NCBI GenBank assembly: GCA_947165255.1
Contig: CAMUZR010000015.1
Location: 1 to 64,000 of the forward strand
Direction: 5' to 3'
DNA from: an uncultured Bacteroidales bacterium
GTDB lineage: Bacteria; Bacteroidota; Bacteroidia; Bacteroidales; P3
DNA: 64,000 nucleotides
Shown: one piece after another, positions 8,633 to 18,149 of the stretch
Layout of the letters: every line of letters starts with the position of its first letter
Position numbering within the stretch: the stretch's first letter is position 1
Program-made: the position numbers and the translations under genes
Notes under the pieces: model-generated
Told to the model about the DNA's origin: nothing
Databases searched by the model: none
Seen by the model: the letters and a program-made list of their open reading frames with translations, nothing else

Positions 8633-11038
8633 TTACTCGGAGAGGGAGTAGGGTTTGTCTTTGGCGGATTGGAAGAGGCGTTTGTTGGGTTTGGGACCCA
8701 TGTCGAACTCGAGGATGCCGCCCTGCATAAGCTGCTGGTGGGTGAGATAGGCTTGGGTGAGGGTTTTGCCATTGAGGCGGACAGCCTGCACGTAGCGGTT
8801 GGCATCGCTCACCTTGGGGGCCTTGATTTCGAGGGTTTGGCCGTTGGCGAGGGTGACCTTGAGGTAGGGGAGGTAGGGGGCGCCGAGGACGTACTGGCCG
8901 CTGGCGGGGCAGACGGGATAGAAGCCCATGGCGGAAAAGATGTACCAGGCGGACATCTGGCCGCAGTCGTCGTTTCCGCAGAGGCCGTCGATGTGGTTGC
9001 GGTACATGCGGTTCATGATTTCGCGCACCCAGTACTGGGTTTTCCAGGGTTGGGAGGTCCACATATAGAGGTAGGGGATGTGGTGGGAGGGCTCGTTGCC
9101 GTGGACGTAGCCGCCCAGCATGCCCTCGCGGGTGACGTCTTCGGTTTGGGCAAAGAACTGGTCGGGTACATGCATGGTGAAGAGGGTGTCCAACTTGGCA
9201 AGGAAGGCTTTGTCGCCGCCCATGAGGCGCATGAGGCCTTTGACGTCGTGGGGTACATAGAAGCTGTAGTTCCAGGCGTTGCCTTCGATGAGGCCTTCGC
9301 CGCTGGTGGAGAGGAGACTGTAGGGGGTTTTCCAGCTGCCGTCGGCCAGACGGGCGCGGACGAAGCCGAGCTGGGGATGGAAGACATTCTGGTAGCTGAG
9401 GGCGCGGCGGCGGTAGGCTTCGATGTCGGCGGCGGGTGCTTGCTGTTGCCGGAGGGTGTTGTAGATGCACCAATCTTCGTAGGCGTTTTCGAGAGTGACG
9501 GAGGTGGCGGAGGGGTTGAGTTCGAAGGGGACGTAGCCGAGGCGTATGTAAGTGTCGGTGTTGCTGTAGTAGGGGCAGTTGGCGGAGTGCTTCATGGCCT
9601 CAAGGAGGCGGGAGGGCGAGATGCCGCCGGTGAAGCCCTTGCTGAGAGCGTCGGCGAGGACAGAGACCCCGTGGTAGCCTATCATGCACCAGTTCTCGCT
9701 GCCGGCATGGCTCCAGACGGGGAGCATACGATGGGGGCTCTGCTCGAAGTGGCGGTAGAAGCTGGCGACGATGTTGTTGGTGAGGGTGCCGTCGAGGAGG
9801 GTGAGGAGGGGATGGAAGGCGCGGTAGGTGTCCCACACGGAGAAGACGGAGTAGTTGGTGCTGCGGCCGGAGGTGGTGTGCACCTCTTGGTCGATACCTC
9901 GGTAGTGGCCGTCGGCATCCATGTAGAGGGAGGGGTTGATGAGGGTGTGGTAGAGAGAGGTGAAGAAGACGGCCTTGGCGTCGTCGGTGCCTTGGACGCT
10001 GAAACGGTTGAGATGTTGGTTCCAGGCCTGTTCGTTGTACTGACGGAGGCAGTCGAAATAGTGGCCTTCGGCGCAGTCCTGGGCATGGAGGCCTATGTCG
10101 TGCATGAGGTTGTCGGCGGCGGCTTGGGCGCTGGTGGCAGAGAGGGCTACGAGGACTTCGAGCTGCGGGTCGCCCTGGTCGTCGAATTCGAACCAGGTGA
10201 CCAGCTTGCGGCCACCCATTTCGGGAAAGTCGTGCTCGGTGTCGAAACGGCCCCAGAAGCCGTTGTAGGGGCGGGGACCGAAGTCGTGGCAGCCATAGTG
10301 GCGGATGGGTTTGTTGACATAGATGGCGAAGTAGGTGTAGTTGGTGCGGCTCCAGCCGTTGGTGATGCGGTAGCCGGAGATGATCTGGCGGGGGGTGCGG
10401 TTGGGGTCGATGACGACGTTGCATTGTGCCCAGAGCACTTTGCCGTCGTAGTTGTAGAGGCCGTGGCTGAGGTCAAGGAGTAGTTTCTGCTCAGCCCCAC
10501 GGGGGAAGGTGTAGCGGTGGACGCCGCAGTGTTCGGTGGCGGTGAGTTCGCATTCAATCTTGCTGTCGTCGAGGGTGACGGAATAGTAGCCGGGGCGGGC
10601 AAATTCGGTGGCATGACTGAACCGCTGGCGGTAGCCGCCGTCGGGGTTCTGGCGGGTGCCGGGGCGGAGCTGGGTGGCGCCGCTATAGGGCATTAGAAGC
10701 AAGTCACCGAGGTCGCTGTGACCGGTGCCGGAGAAATGGGTGTGGCTGAAGCCTACGATGGTGTTATCGGCGTACTGGTATCCGGCGCAGTAGTCGTAAG
10801 CACGTGGCTGATAGACACCGCGCACGTTGTGGGGGATGGTGTCGGTGTCGGGGCTGAGCTGCACCGAGCCGTAGGGGAAGCAGGCACCGGGGAAGGTGTG
10901 GCCCATGCCATTGGTGCCGATGAAGACGTTGACGTAGGTGGCGTTGGTCTTAGGCGAAACAACGTGCGACCTGTTTTGCCCTTGTACCATAGTGGTGAGG
11001 GCCGAGAGAAGGACGAGGAGAAGGGTTGTTCTTTTCAT
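8633..11038 (-). CDS. Glycoside hydrolase family 92 (alpha-mannosidase-type)
   Basis: Exported enzyme of 801 aa; GH92 members are calcium-dependent exo-alpha-mannosidases acting on N-glycan or yeast mannan-type chains. The signal peptide spans residues 1-20. The GH92 opening FIGTNGMGHTFPGACFPYGS occurs near residue 39, and the conserved C-terminal segment GNDDCGQMSAWYIFSAMGFY near residue 683. Length fits the family. It stands between the efflux operon and a small membrane protein gene, and across a divergent promoter region from a GH106-like enzyme. No SusC/SusD pair is next to it, so it is not in a standard polysaccharide utilization locus within this window. Linkage specificity is inferred from the family. 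Confidence 0.95.
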   Translation of the reverse strand: MKRTTLLLVLLSALTTMVQGQNRSHVVSPKTNATYVNVFIGTNGMGHTFPGACFPYGSVQLSPDTDTIPHNVRGVYQPRAYDYCAGYQYADNTIVGFSHTHFSGTGHSDLGDLLLMPYSGATQLRPGTRQNPDGGYRQRFSHATEFARPGYYSVTLDDSKIECELTATEHCGVHRYTFPRGAEQKLLLDLSHGLYNYDGKVLWAQCNVVIDPNRTPRQIISGYRITNGWSRTNYTYFAIYVNKPIRHYGCHDFGPRPYNGFWGRFDTEHDFPEMGGRKLVTWFEFDDQGDPQLEVLVALSATSAQAAADNLMHDIGLHAQDCAEGHYFDCLRQYNEQAWNQHLNRFSVQGTDDAKAVFFTSLYHTLINPSLYMDADGHYRGIDQEVHTTSGRSTNYSVFSVWDTYRAFHPLLTLLDGTLTNNIVASFYRHFEQSPHRMLPVWSHAGSENWCMIGYHGVSVLADALSKGFTGGISPSRLLEAMKHSANCPYYSNTDTYIRLGYVPFELNPSATSVTLENAYEDWCIYNTLRQQQAPAADIEAYRRRALSYQNVFHPQLGFVRARLADGSWKTPYSLLSTSGEGLIEGNAWNYSFYVPHDVKGLMRLMGGDKAFLAKLDTLFTMHVPDQFFAQTEDVTREGMLGGYVHGNEPSHHIPYLYMWTSQPWKTQYWVREIMNRMYRNHIDGLCGNDDCGQMSAWYIFSAMGFYPVCPASGQYVLGAPYLPYLKVTLANGQTLEIKAPKVSDANRYVQAVRLNGKTLTQAYLTHQQLMQGGILEFDMGPKPNKRLFQSAKDKPYSLSE

Positions 11039-11108
11039 AGGGTATGGGGGGTAAAGGTTGTTCGAAAAAAGGGGATTAGTGATAGGGAGGTTTGGATGCT
11101 GGGGATTG

Positions 11109-11585
11109 TTAGTTGACAGGGTAGACTCCTAAGAATGTGTTGCTGGCGGGGGCGTAGTGGACGAGGCAGTGGGTTTGGTTTTGGAGGCTGCGGTAGGTGG
11201 CTTGGTCTATGAGGTAGACGAGGTTGCCGGCTTTCACACCGTAGCCAGCATGGTAGTTAGACATGCGGTGGAAGTCAGGGGCAATGAGGCGGGCGGTGTC
11301 AGACACTTGGGGGTTGAGCATCAGTTCTTGGATTTCTTTTTGATAGATGTGTTTCCGCCCCCTGGCGAGGTCGATGTTGTACTTGAGGTTGATGAGTCGG
11401 CTGGTGACCACTCCAACAACAAAGAGGACGGCGGAAATGTAGACAATGGATCTAAAGTAGGTGATAAAAATCAAGAGGATGAGAGAAAGACCGGTGAAGA
11501 TATAGAGGAAAGTGTTGCCAAGGCGTTTCTCCTGCTTGATGTGCTGACGGTCGGTAGGGGTGAGGGGGCTTGTCTGATAATCCAT
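11109..11585 (-). CDS. Small membrane protein, unknown
   Basis: 158 aa with two adjacent hydrophobic helices (about residues 26-62), which probably place both ends in the cytoplasm, and a polar C-terminal part of about 90 residues. I recognise no family. It lies 70 bp upstream of the GH92 gene in the same direction, so they may be co-transcribed, and diverges from the GH106-like gene across a 150-bp region with promoter-like sites on both strands. Confidence 0.7.
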   Translation of the reverse strand: MDYQTSPLTPTDRQHIKQEKRLGNTFLYIFTGLSLILLIFITYFRSIVYISAVLFVVGVVTSRLINLKYNIDLARGRKHIYQKEIQELMLNPQVSDTARLIAPDFHRMSNYHAGYGVKAGNLVYLIDQATYRSLQNQTHCLVHYAPASNTFLGVYPVN

Positions 11586-11651
11586 AATATTCTTTGTCTT
11601 AGTGTTTTATATGCAATATATGTGGTTGATACGGGGTTTGTTTATCCTTTG

Positions 11652-11659
11652 CAAATATA
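11652..11659 (-). promoter_or_regulatory. Minus -7 box TATATTTG
   Basis: On the minus strand TATATTTG followed by C fits the Bacteroidota -7 element, 67 bp before the start of the 158-aa membrane protein gene. No clear TTG -33 box is visible at normal spacing. Confidence 0.4.
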
Positions 11660-11674
11660 GAAAAAAATATGGGA

Positions 11675-11697
11675 TTGGAAAAAGTTTTGTATTTTTG
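11675..11697 (+). promoter_or_regulatory. Promoter for GH106-like gene
   Basis: TATTTTTG at 11690-11697 is a perfect -7 box, 39 bp before the start. TTG at 11675-11677 is a possible -33 box but at shorter than usual spacing. Confidence 0.55.
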
Positions 11698-11735
11698 CGG
11701 ATTGAAAAACAATTTCGAGATCTGGAGTTCTAAGA

Positions 11736-14486
11736 ATGATGAGAAAATGTATACTCATATTAGCCATGCTTTTGCCGACATGGGTGGGTGCGCAGGAGCA
11801 GCCTTGGGTGCGTTGGTGGTGGAACGGCGACAAGGTGGACACCGCAGAGTTGAAACGCGAGCTGCAGGTGCTGAAGGAGGCAGGCATCGGCGGCGTGGAA
11901 ATCAACCCTATCGAGTTCCCGGCCAAGCGGTGCGACTCGTTAGGTATACGCTCGCTCACCTGGATCAGCGACGAGTGGCTGGATGCGTTGGCCGCTACCC
12001 TGCGCGAGGCCAAGCGGCTGGGCATGGGCTGCGACCTGCTGGTGGGCAGCGGATGGCCCTTCGGCATGGAAAGCCTCCCGATGAACGAGCGGGCACAGGT
12101 GATGCTCACTTACGCCACCCCGGTGGACTGGTCCGCCAACGGCGCCAACGAGCCTTTCGTCATCACACAGCAGCAGATTTTCGATGCCGTCGACCCCAAG
12201 GTGACGGTGCCCAACGAGGAGCGCCAGTTCGAACTGGTAGATCTCTTTCTTGTGCCCGACTCGGTATACAGTATCTATCAGCGCAACGAGCTCTATCTCC
12301 AAGGCGATACTATCAAAATCTATCCCATTAGCCAGATTGCCACCGGTTGGCATTCCTCGCCCACAGGCAGATATATGCTTTATGCCTTGGTGCGGTGCAC
12401 TTCGTTTGCCAGCGTCATCAACGGCGCCCCGGGGGCTTCGGGTCCTATTCTCGACCACATGAACAAGGCTGCCGTGCGGCATTTCCTCGACTACATGCGT
12501 CAGCAGTTGGAAGGGCGTTTGGGTCCCATGAGCCGATGGCTGCACGCTTACTTCGTCGACAGCATGGAGCTGGAGGGGAGTAACTGGACCGGTGACTTTG
12601 CCGAGGAGTTCCGTCGTCGAAACGGCTACGACATCATGCCGTGGCTGCCTTTCGTCATGTTCAAGACGGGGCGGCTGGGCGAAGTGGTCAGCTATGAATA
12701 TGGTGCCAAGCAGTCGCCGGACTTCAAACGTCGGGTACAGACTGTGCGCCTCCACTTCGAGCGTACCAAGGCTCAGCTCCTCTTCGAGCGATTTACCACC
12801 GTCTTTGCCGACTGGTGCAAAGCGCAAGGGGTGCTCTCGCGCGGACAGGCCTACGGGCGCGGATTCTTCCCGCTGCTGAGTTCCACGGCCTACGACATTC
12901 CCGAGGGCGAGAGCTGGACCACAAATTACCTGCGCCACCGCATCGGCGAGGAGATGCCCGATGGCGACTACCGCCGCGGTCGCGCCTATACCATGATCAA
13001 CAAGTATGTCTCATCCGCTGCCCACCACAGCGGCCGCCGTGTTGTCAGCGCCGAGGAGATGACCAACACCTACCGCATGTTCGAGACCACGCTTGAACTC
13101 CTCAAGCTGGGTAGCGACATGAGCGCCATCAGCGGTACCACCCACTCTGTGTGGCACGGATTCAACTACTCGCCCCCGCAGGCGGGATTGCCCGGATGGG
13201 TGCAATACGGCAGCTATCTGAGTGAACGGAACACGTGGTGGCCCTACTTCCACCTCCTCAACGAGTACCGCAGCCGCATGAGCACCATATTGCAAAACGC
13301 CGACATGCAGACACCCATTGCCATCCTTGCACCCACAGAACAGATGTGGGGTGAAATAGGAGTGCAAACCGAGCCTTTCCCAAACTACCCCAAAGGCAGC
13401 GGCTACGACATCACTCCCTTGCTCTGGGAGGCGATACACAAGAACGGCTCCGGCGCCGACATCGTCAGGTTCGACTGGCTGATGGACACAACGGCCAGTG
13501 GCGAGTTGCGCTACAAGGCCGTCTTCCTGCCCCGTATGGAATACCTCGAAGGCGAAGATATCCGTTGGCTGCTCTCCTATGCCGATCGTGGAGGACGTGT
13601 CTTCTGCATCGGCACACAACTTGCCCGCGACGACCGTTTCATCCTTCTGCCAGAACCCGACAGCAACCACTATCTTGAATGGTACGCCGACGTGCAGCGG
13701 CGCCATAACCTCCCCCACGCTGTAACGATTGAGGAACCCAACCGCTACCTGCTGCAGAACCACTACTGCAACGACCAAGGCGACGACATCTTCCTCTTCG
13801 TCAATGCCTGCCTCCATTGCGCAGCCAGCTCTACCATCGTATTCCCCCCAGAGGTTTACCAGCACCGCACGGCCTGGGTTTACAATGCCGTTACCAACCA
13901 GAAACAGCTGCTCTCACTCGAAAATGGCTCCGCTTGGCTTTACCTCCCGCCAGCCGAAAGCCTTTTCATCATGTTTGAAAAACCCGATGCCCAAGCGGCC
14001 GCCCAGGCCTCTTTATGGGCTCCCGCCTACCACGAGGGGCAGCACTATCGCCCCATTTGTACCCACTGGCAAGTCTCGCTGCATCATGCCATAGAGGGCT
14101 GGACGCGCGACACGGTCATGACCCAACTCTGCGACCTCCGCCAAACCCAGTTCAAGGACTTTGCAGGCACTGTCACCTACACCACCCATCTGTCCCTCGA
14201 CAGCCTCGGCTCCGACCCCATCTTCGACCTGGGCGGGGTGTACGACATCTGCGAGCTGATAGTCAACGGCGAGAGTTGTGGTGTGAAATGGTATGGCGAA
14301 CGGATATATGAAAATGTCGCCCCCCATCTGCGCCCCGGCGACAACACCATAGCGGTAAAAGTCACTACCACCCTCAACAACTATATCCACACCCTCACTG
14401 GCAACGGCGTGGTGCAGCACTTCGTTCTTAAACGCAATGTCCCCACGACTCCGGCCGGCCTCGTAGGGCCGGTCTCGATCTTTTGA
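11736..14486 (+). CDS. GH106-like glycosyl hydrolase
   Basis: Exported protein of 916 aa. The signal peptide covers residues 1-20 (ends VGAQ; a second ATG follows the first directly). The mature N-terminus WVRWWWNGDKVDTAELKREL and GIGGVEINPIEF match the barrel start of the large Bacteroidota family annotated as glycosyl hydrolase, related to GH106 alpha-L-rhamnosidases. The last 130 residues form a beta-sandwich like the sugar-binding domain of GH2 enzymes (SDPIFDLGGVYDICELIVNG). GH106 enzymes act on rhamnose in pectins, which would suit the GH28 neighbour downstream. The subfamily and substrate are inferred. Confidence 0.75.
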   Translation: MMRKCILILAMLLPTWVGAQEQPWVRWWWNGDKVDTAELKRELQVLKEAGIGGVEINPIEFPAKRCDSLGIRSLTWISDEWLDALAATLREAKRLGMGCDLLVGSGWPFGMESLPMNERAQVMLTYATPVDWSANGANEPFVITQQQIFDAVDPKVTVPNEERQFELVDLFLVPDSVYSIYQRNELYLQGDTIKIYPISQIATGWHSSPTGRYMLYALVRCTSFASVINGAPGASGPILDHMNKAAVRHFLDYMRQQLEGRLGPMSRWLHAYFVDSMELEGSNWTGDFAEEFRRRNGYDIMPWLPFVMFKTGRLGEVVSYEYGAKQSPDFKRRVQTVRLHFERTKAQLLFERFTTVFADWCKAQGVLSRGQAYGRGFFPLLSSTAYDIPEGESWTTNYLRHRIGEEMPDGDYRRGRAYTMINKYVSSAAHHSGRRVVSAEEMTNTYRMFETTLELLKLGSDMSAISGTTHSVWHGFNYSPPQAGLPGWVQYGSYLSERNTWWPYFHLLNEYRSRMSTILQNADMQTPIAILAPTEQMWGEIGVQTEPFPNYPKGSGYDITPLLWEAIHKNGSGADIVRFDWLMDTTASGELRYKAVFLPRMEYLEGEDIRWLLSYADRGGRVFCIGTQLARDDRFILLPEPDSNHYLEWYADVQRRHNLPHAVTIEEPNRYLLQNHYCNDQGDDIFLFVNACLHCAASSTIVFPPEVYQHRTAWVYNAVTNQKQLLSLENGSAWLYLPPAESLFIMFEKPDAQAAAQASLWAPAYHEGQHYRPICTHWQVSLHHAIEGWTRDTVMTQLCDLRQTQFKDFAGTVTYTTHLSLDSLGSDPIFDLGGVYDICELIVNGESCGVKWYGERIYENVAPHLRPGDNTIAVKVTTTLNNYIHTLTGNGVVQHFVLKRNVPTTPAGLVGPVSIF

Positions 14487-14625
14487 CGGCCACCCCAAAT
14501 TGGATGGGAATAGCTCGTCACTTTTTACACAAAAACAAGCTGTGAACAAGCACAAAAGCATGGGCATTGAGGCGATGATGAGCACATCACCCGGTGTGAG
14601 CGGAGGCAATTTACGAATGGAGGGT

Positions 14626-14654
14626 TTGTGGTTCGAAAAAAATGTGTATTTTTG
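14626..14654 (+). promoter_or_regulatory. Promoter for GH28 gene
   Basis: TTG at 14626-14628 and TATTTTTG at 14647-14654 are 18 bp apart, 25 bp before the first ATG of the GH28 gene. The GH28 gene therefore probably has its own promoter rather than relying on the gene 193 bp upstream. Confidence 0.6.
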
Positions 14655-14679
14655 CCTATTGATTTTCAGTTGGTTTTGA

Positions 14680-16686
14680 ATGCGTAATTCAATTATTATG
14701 GTTATGGAATTGATTGGAAAGAAGAGAATTACATTGGTTGTAATGCTGCTTATGGCGGTGAGGGGTGCCTGTGGGCAGGGTCTGTTTGTGACCGACTTTG
14801 GAGCCAAAGGTGACGGGGTGACGCTCTGCACCCGCAGCCTGCAGGCGGCCATCGACAGCGCTCATGCGGCCTACGAAAGGAGCGGGCAGGGACAGACGGT
14901 GATTTTTCCACCGGGCAGGTTTGTGAGCGGAAGCCTCTACTTGAAGAGCGGCGTAACCCTGCAGCTGAGCGAAGGAGCCACCCTGCTGGGGTCGCTCAAT
15001 CCCTTCGACTATGTGAAGGACCCCTATTGCCGATGGACGGCTCTGCTGTTTGCAGTGCGCCAGCACGACATTGCCGTCAGAGGCAGGGGCACCATTGACG
15101 GCCGTGGCTGGGAGGTGGCCAACCAGCTGGTGGAGTATGTTCACGCCGGCCTGGTGAGTGACCCGCTGAAGTATGACCGCCCCAACGAGGGCAACCGCCC
15201 GGAGAATATCCATTTCCGCGAGTGCGAGAACGTCACCGTCAGCGGCATCACCCTGCGCAATCCCGCCAGCTGGAACCAGCAATACGACCAATGCCGCAAT
15301 CTGCTGATAGAGGACCAGACGGTGGACAGCAAGAACTATTGGAACAACGACGGGGTGGACATAGTGGATTGCAGCGACGTGGTGATACGCAACTGCAACA
15401 TGGATGCGGCCGACGATGTCTTCTGCTTTAAGAGCCACAGCGTTGACGGTGTGTGTCAGAACGTGGTGGTGGAGAACTGCGTGGGCCGTTCGTCGGCCAA
15501 CGGCATTAAGTTCGGCACCATGACGCGCGGCCGGTTCCGCCACTTCCGCTTTTCCAATATCGTCATCCGCGACACCTATCGCAGCGCCATCACCATTGCC
15601 AGCGTGGACGGAGCCACGGTGGAGGACGTGGTGGTGGACGGTCTGCGGGCGCTGCACACGGGCAACCCTATCTTTCTGCGGCTGGGTGAGCGGCGCACTG
15701 GTAAGGGCGAACCCTGTCTGAAGGACATCACCTTGCGCAATATTTTTGTGGAGGTGCCGTCGGAGAAACCCGACGCGGGTTACAGCTACGAAGGACCTGT
15801 GGAGGACTTGCCCCGTAATATTTCGCCCTCCAGCATCGTAGGCACACCGAATCGCCGTATACAGAACGTGCTTCTGGAAAATGTGGAATTGGTATACCCC
15901 GGCCATGCCGACAGCACCTATGCCTATCGCAGCACTGCGCCTGAGGTGTTGGCTGCCATCCCCGAATGGGAACGACGGTATCCGGAATTCTCCATGTGGA
16001 AGGAGCTGCCCGCTTGGGGATTCTATTTGCGCCATGCCGACAATATCACCCTGCGCAATGTCACGCTCAGGGTGGGAGAGGAGGACTACCGCCCGGCCAT
16101 CGTGGCCGACGATGTGGAGAACCTTGTCCTGGACAACGCCGTGGTTGTGGGTTCCATCAGTCCCGAAGTGGTGGCCAACAACTGCCGACGCCTGAAGTGG
16201 GACAAGAAGGCCATACAGGTGCGGCAGCAAAGGTCGAAAACGAAGGTAGAATCAGATCCCGCGCAGACCTCTTCGGATATTATATTGGCACATGACAACG
16301 CCTCGCCTTGCACCGATGGTAAGACGCTATACAAGGCTTCACTTTTCGGCTGCAAAAGCAATGGTATCATCCTCAACACCAATTCGATACAGAAGGCTGT
16401 CGACTATATTGCCGCCCATGGTGGGGGAACGCTGGTCTTTGAGGTGGGACGTTACCTTACGGGCAGCATCCGCCTGCGCGACGGGGTGAACATCCAGCTC
16501 AACGAGGGAGCCTTGCTGGTAGGGTCGGCCAACCGCTACGATTATGACGACCCGTCGGCTCCCGCCCTGCTAATTGCCCCCAAAGAGGGCAGCATGGGCT
16601 TGTGTGGCTTGGGGAGGCTGGTGCTCGGCGAGGGAGTAAGCCCTTGGGATACCGCTGAGGGCATTGATTGCTGCTTGGCACAATAA
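14680..16686 (+). CDS. Glycoside hydrolase family 28 with extra C-terminal half-module
   Basis: Exported 668-aa beta-helix protein of the polygalacturonase family. ATGs at 14680, 14698 and 14704 are all possible; each leads into a signal peptide ending ACGQ. Residues about 36-510 form a complete GH28 unit: FGAKGDGV start, WNNDGVD and AADDVFCFKS active-site strands near 222-252, then SSANGIKFGT. Residues about 540-668 then repeat the N-terminal part of such a unit: GCKSNGI for GAKGDGV, YLTGSIRLRDGVNIQLNEGA for the earlier FVSGSLYLKSGVTLQLSEGA. This second unit stops without catalytic strands. The family suggests pectin breakdown. The tail could be a remnant of a second GH28 gene or a beta-helix cap. 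Confidence 0.85.
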   Translation: MRNSIIMVMELIGKKRITLVVMLLMAVRGACGQGLFVTDFGAKGDGVTLCTRSLQAAIDSAHAAYERSGQGQTVIFPPGRFVSGSLYLKSGVTLQLSEGATLLGSLNPFDYVKDPYCRWTALLFAVRQHDIAVRGRGTIDGRGWEVANQLVEYVHAGLVSDPLKYDRPNEGNRPENIHFRECENVTVSGITLRNPASWNQQYDQCRNLLIEDQTVDSKNYWNNDGVDIVDCSDVVIRNCNMDAADDVFCFKSHSVDGVCQNVVVENCVGRSSANGIKFGTMTRGRFRHFRFSNIVIRDTYRSAITIASVDGATVEDVVVDGLRALHTGNPIFLRLGERRTGKGEPCLKDITLRNIFVEVPSEKPDAGYSYEGPVEDLPRNISPSSIVGTPNRRIQNVLLENVELVYPGHADSTYAYRSTAPEVLAAIPEWERRYPEFSMWKELPAWGFYLRHADNITLRNVTLRVGEEDYRPAIVADDVENLVLDNAVVVGSISPEVVANNCRRLKWDKKAIQVRQQRSKTKVESDPAQTSSDIILAHDNASPCTDGKTLYKASLFGCKSNGIILNTNSIQKAVDYIAAHGGGTLVFEVGRYLTGSIRLRDGVNIQLNEGALLVGSANRYDYDDPSAPALLIAPKEGSMGLCGLGRLVLGEGVSPWDTAEGIDCCLAQ

Positions 16687-16738
16687 ATAGCACATATTGT
16701 CGTTATAGAGTCAATAATCACTACAAAAAAACTCTGAT

Positions 16739-17311
16739 ATGACCAAACACTCAACTATCTTTATCGGCGCAAGGGTTTCGGCCCTTTTGTTGCTGGCCAT
16801 GTTACTCATTCCGGGCAGCATGACGGCCCAAGGCTACAAATACTATAGAGGGTTTTTCGACGCGGGCTTGGGATGGGTGCCCACAGGAGCCGGCTACGGC
16901 AGTTCCCATTTCAGCACCGGAACACTCACTACTACCCACGGCTATTATGTGGGCGACCACACTTTTGTAGGCATCGGAGCCGGAATCAGCTTCGACGAGG
17001 AGGTGTTGACGTTGCCCCTCTATCTGGACGTGCGCTACAATCTAAGTTTCACTTCTGAGCTGACTCCCACTTTTGAGTTGCGGGCAGGACCTTACTTTGA
17101 CCTGTACCAAGGCGAACGTGCTTCGTTTTATGGCGATGCGGCGGCAGGTGTGCGCTGGGCATTGGGCGGCCGCACGGCGTTAAACCTTATGCTGAACCTT
17201 TCCTATTACCAAGGTTTCCAGATATTGGGCTTTTTCTATTCCCCTTATACCGATTTCTATTTGCTCGATGTACCGCTTACGCTGGGTGTGCGGCTGGGCG
17301 TGGAATGGTAG
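16739..17311 (+). CDS. Outer-membrane beta-barrel protein, small
   Basis: 190 aa with a signal peptide (about residues 1-31, ending MTAQ). The rest is built of alternating Gly/aromatic strands (for example FFDAGLGWVPTGAGYGSSHF), as in eight-stranded OmpA/OmpW-like barrels without a peptidoglycan-binding domain. It lies 52 bp after the GH28 gene in the same direction. Role unknown. Confidence 0.65.
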   Translation: MTKHSTIFIGARVSALLLLAMLLIPGSMTAQGYKYYRGFFDAGLGWVPTGAGYGSSHFSTGTLTTTHGYYVGDHTFVGIGAGISFDEEVLTLPLYLDVRYNLSFTSELTPTFELRAGPYFDLYQGERASFYGDAAAGVRWALGGRTALNLMLNLSYYQGFQILGFFYSPYTDFYLLDVPLTLGVRLGVEW

Positions 17312-17470
17312 GAGGCAGCGCTGACGGCATCTGCTTTTTCTCTCCCTTGCCTGTCCCATAAGCCTCTGCGGAGCAGGCAAATCGGTTGCGCGGCATTACT
17401 TAAGAATAACTATAAATAGTTGAATTGTAGTTATTTATATATAAATACCTGAACGGTTGGTAAAATATTT

Positions 17471-17501
17471 TTGTACGTATTCAAAAAATATCGTAATTTT
17501 G
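17471..17501 (+). promoter_or_regulatory. Promoter for zapA block
   Basis: TTG at 17471-17473 and TAATTTTG at 17494-17501 are 20 bp apart, 32 bp before the coiled-coil gene. This is a textbook Bacteroidota promoter layout. Confidence 0.65.
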
Positions 17502-17533
17502 CACCGCTTTTTGTAGCATAAACTGACGTTGCT

Positions 17534-17827
17534 ATGTTTGATTATGAGACCACTGTTGCAGAGATCGAACTGAAGGTTCGCAAACTGATTGAGGAGAACG
17601 ACCGTCTGCGCGCTTCGGAGGAGAGTCTGGCACGGCAATGCGCAGAGCTACAAGGGCAGATAGATAACAATAATTTAGTAATTAACAATTTAAAAGAACA
17701 AAACAATATACTTAAACTCGGGAACACGCTAACACGCAAGGGCGATTCTGCAGAGATAAAACTTAGGATTAACCAACTGATACGAAGCATAGATAAAAGT
17801 TTGTCATTAATCAACAAATCGGAATAA
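17534..17827 (+). CDS. Small coiled-coil protein upstream of zapA
   Basis: 97 aa, almost entirely predicted helix with heptad pattern (IELKVRKLIEENDRLRASEE), then an Asn-rich middle and a basic C-terminus. It lies 29 bp before zapA. Size, coiled coil and position suggest a ZapB-like division partner, but I see no sequence motif that proves it. Confidence 0.7.
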   Translation: MFDYETTVAEIELKVRKLIEENDRLRASEESLARQCAELQGQIDNNNLVINNLKEQNNILKLGNTLTRKGDSAEIKLRINQLIRSIDKSLSLINKSE

Positions 17828-17856
17828 CTAAGCACATAGAATTATAGACAGAACAG

Positions 17857-18147
17857 ATGAACGAGCTACCGGCAACAGTATATATACTGGACAGACCCTA
17901 CAAACTGAAGGTCAGGCCTGACGACGAGCACTTCCTGCGCAAAGCCGCCGAGACCATAGACTCTCAGGCACGGAGCTACGGCAAGATGTATGCCTATAAC
18001 GACCGCCAAGATTTGTTGGCAATGGTGGCGCTGACGCAGATTACCCAGCTGCTGGAACTGCAGGATCGCCTGCAGTATAAGGACACCAAGCTGGCCTCGC
18101 GTCTCACCGACATAAACGAACTGCTTGACACTAAAGTTGTACTGTAA
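17857..18147 (+). CDS. zapA: Cell division protein ZapA
   Basis: 96 aa, normal ZapA length. It starts with the short beta-rich half (VYILDRPYKLKVRPDDEHFL) and continues into the alpha-helical dimerisation region (LLAMVALTQITQLLELQDRL). ZapA binds and cross-links FtsZ filaments at midcell. It shares a promoter with the coiled-coil gene upstream and is followed by a structured intergenic RNA candidate and rny. Confidence 0.88.
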   Translation: MNELPATVYILDRPYKLKVRPDDEHFLRKAAETIDSQARSYGKMYAYNDRQDLLAMVALTQITQLLELQDRLQYKDTKLASRLTDINELLDTKVVL

Positions 18148-18149
18148 CG

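Noticed and set aside
8582..10483. 633-codon open frame opposite the GH92 gene
   Set aside because: Low-complexity Gly/Val/Glu-rich translation mirrors the GC-rich codons of the GH92 gene; no family features.
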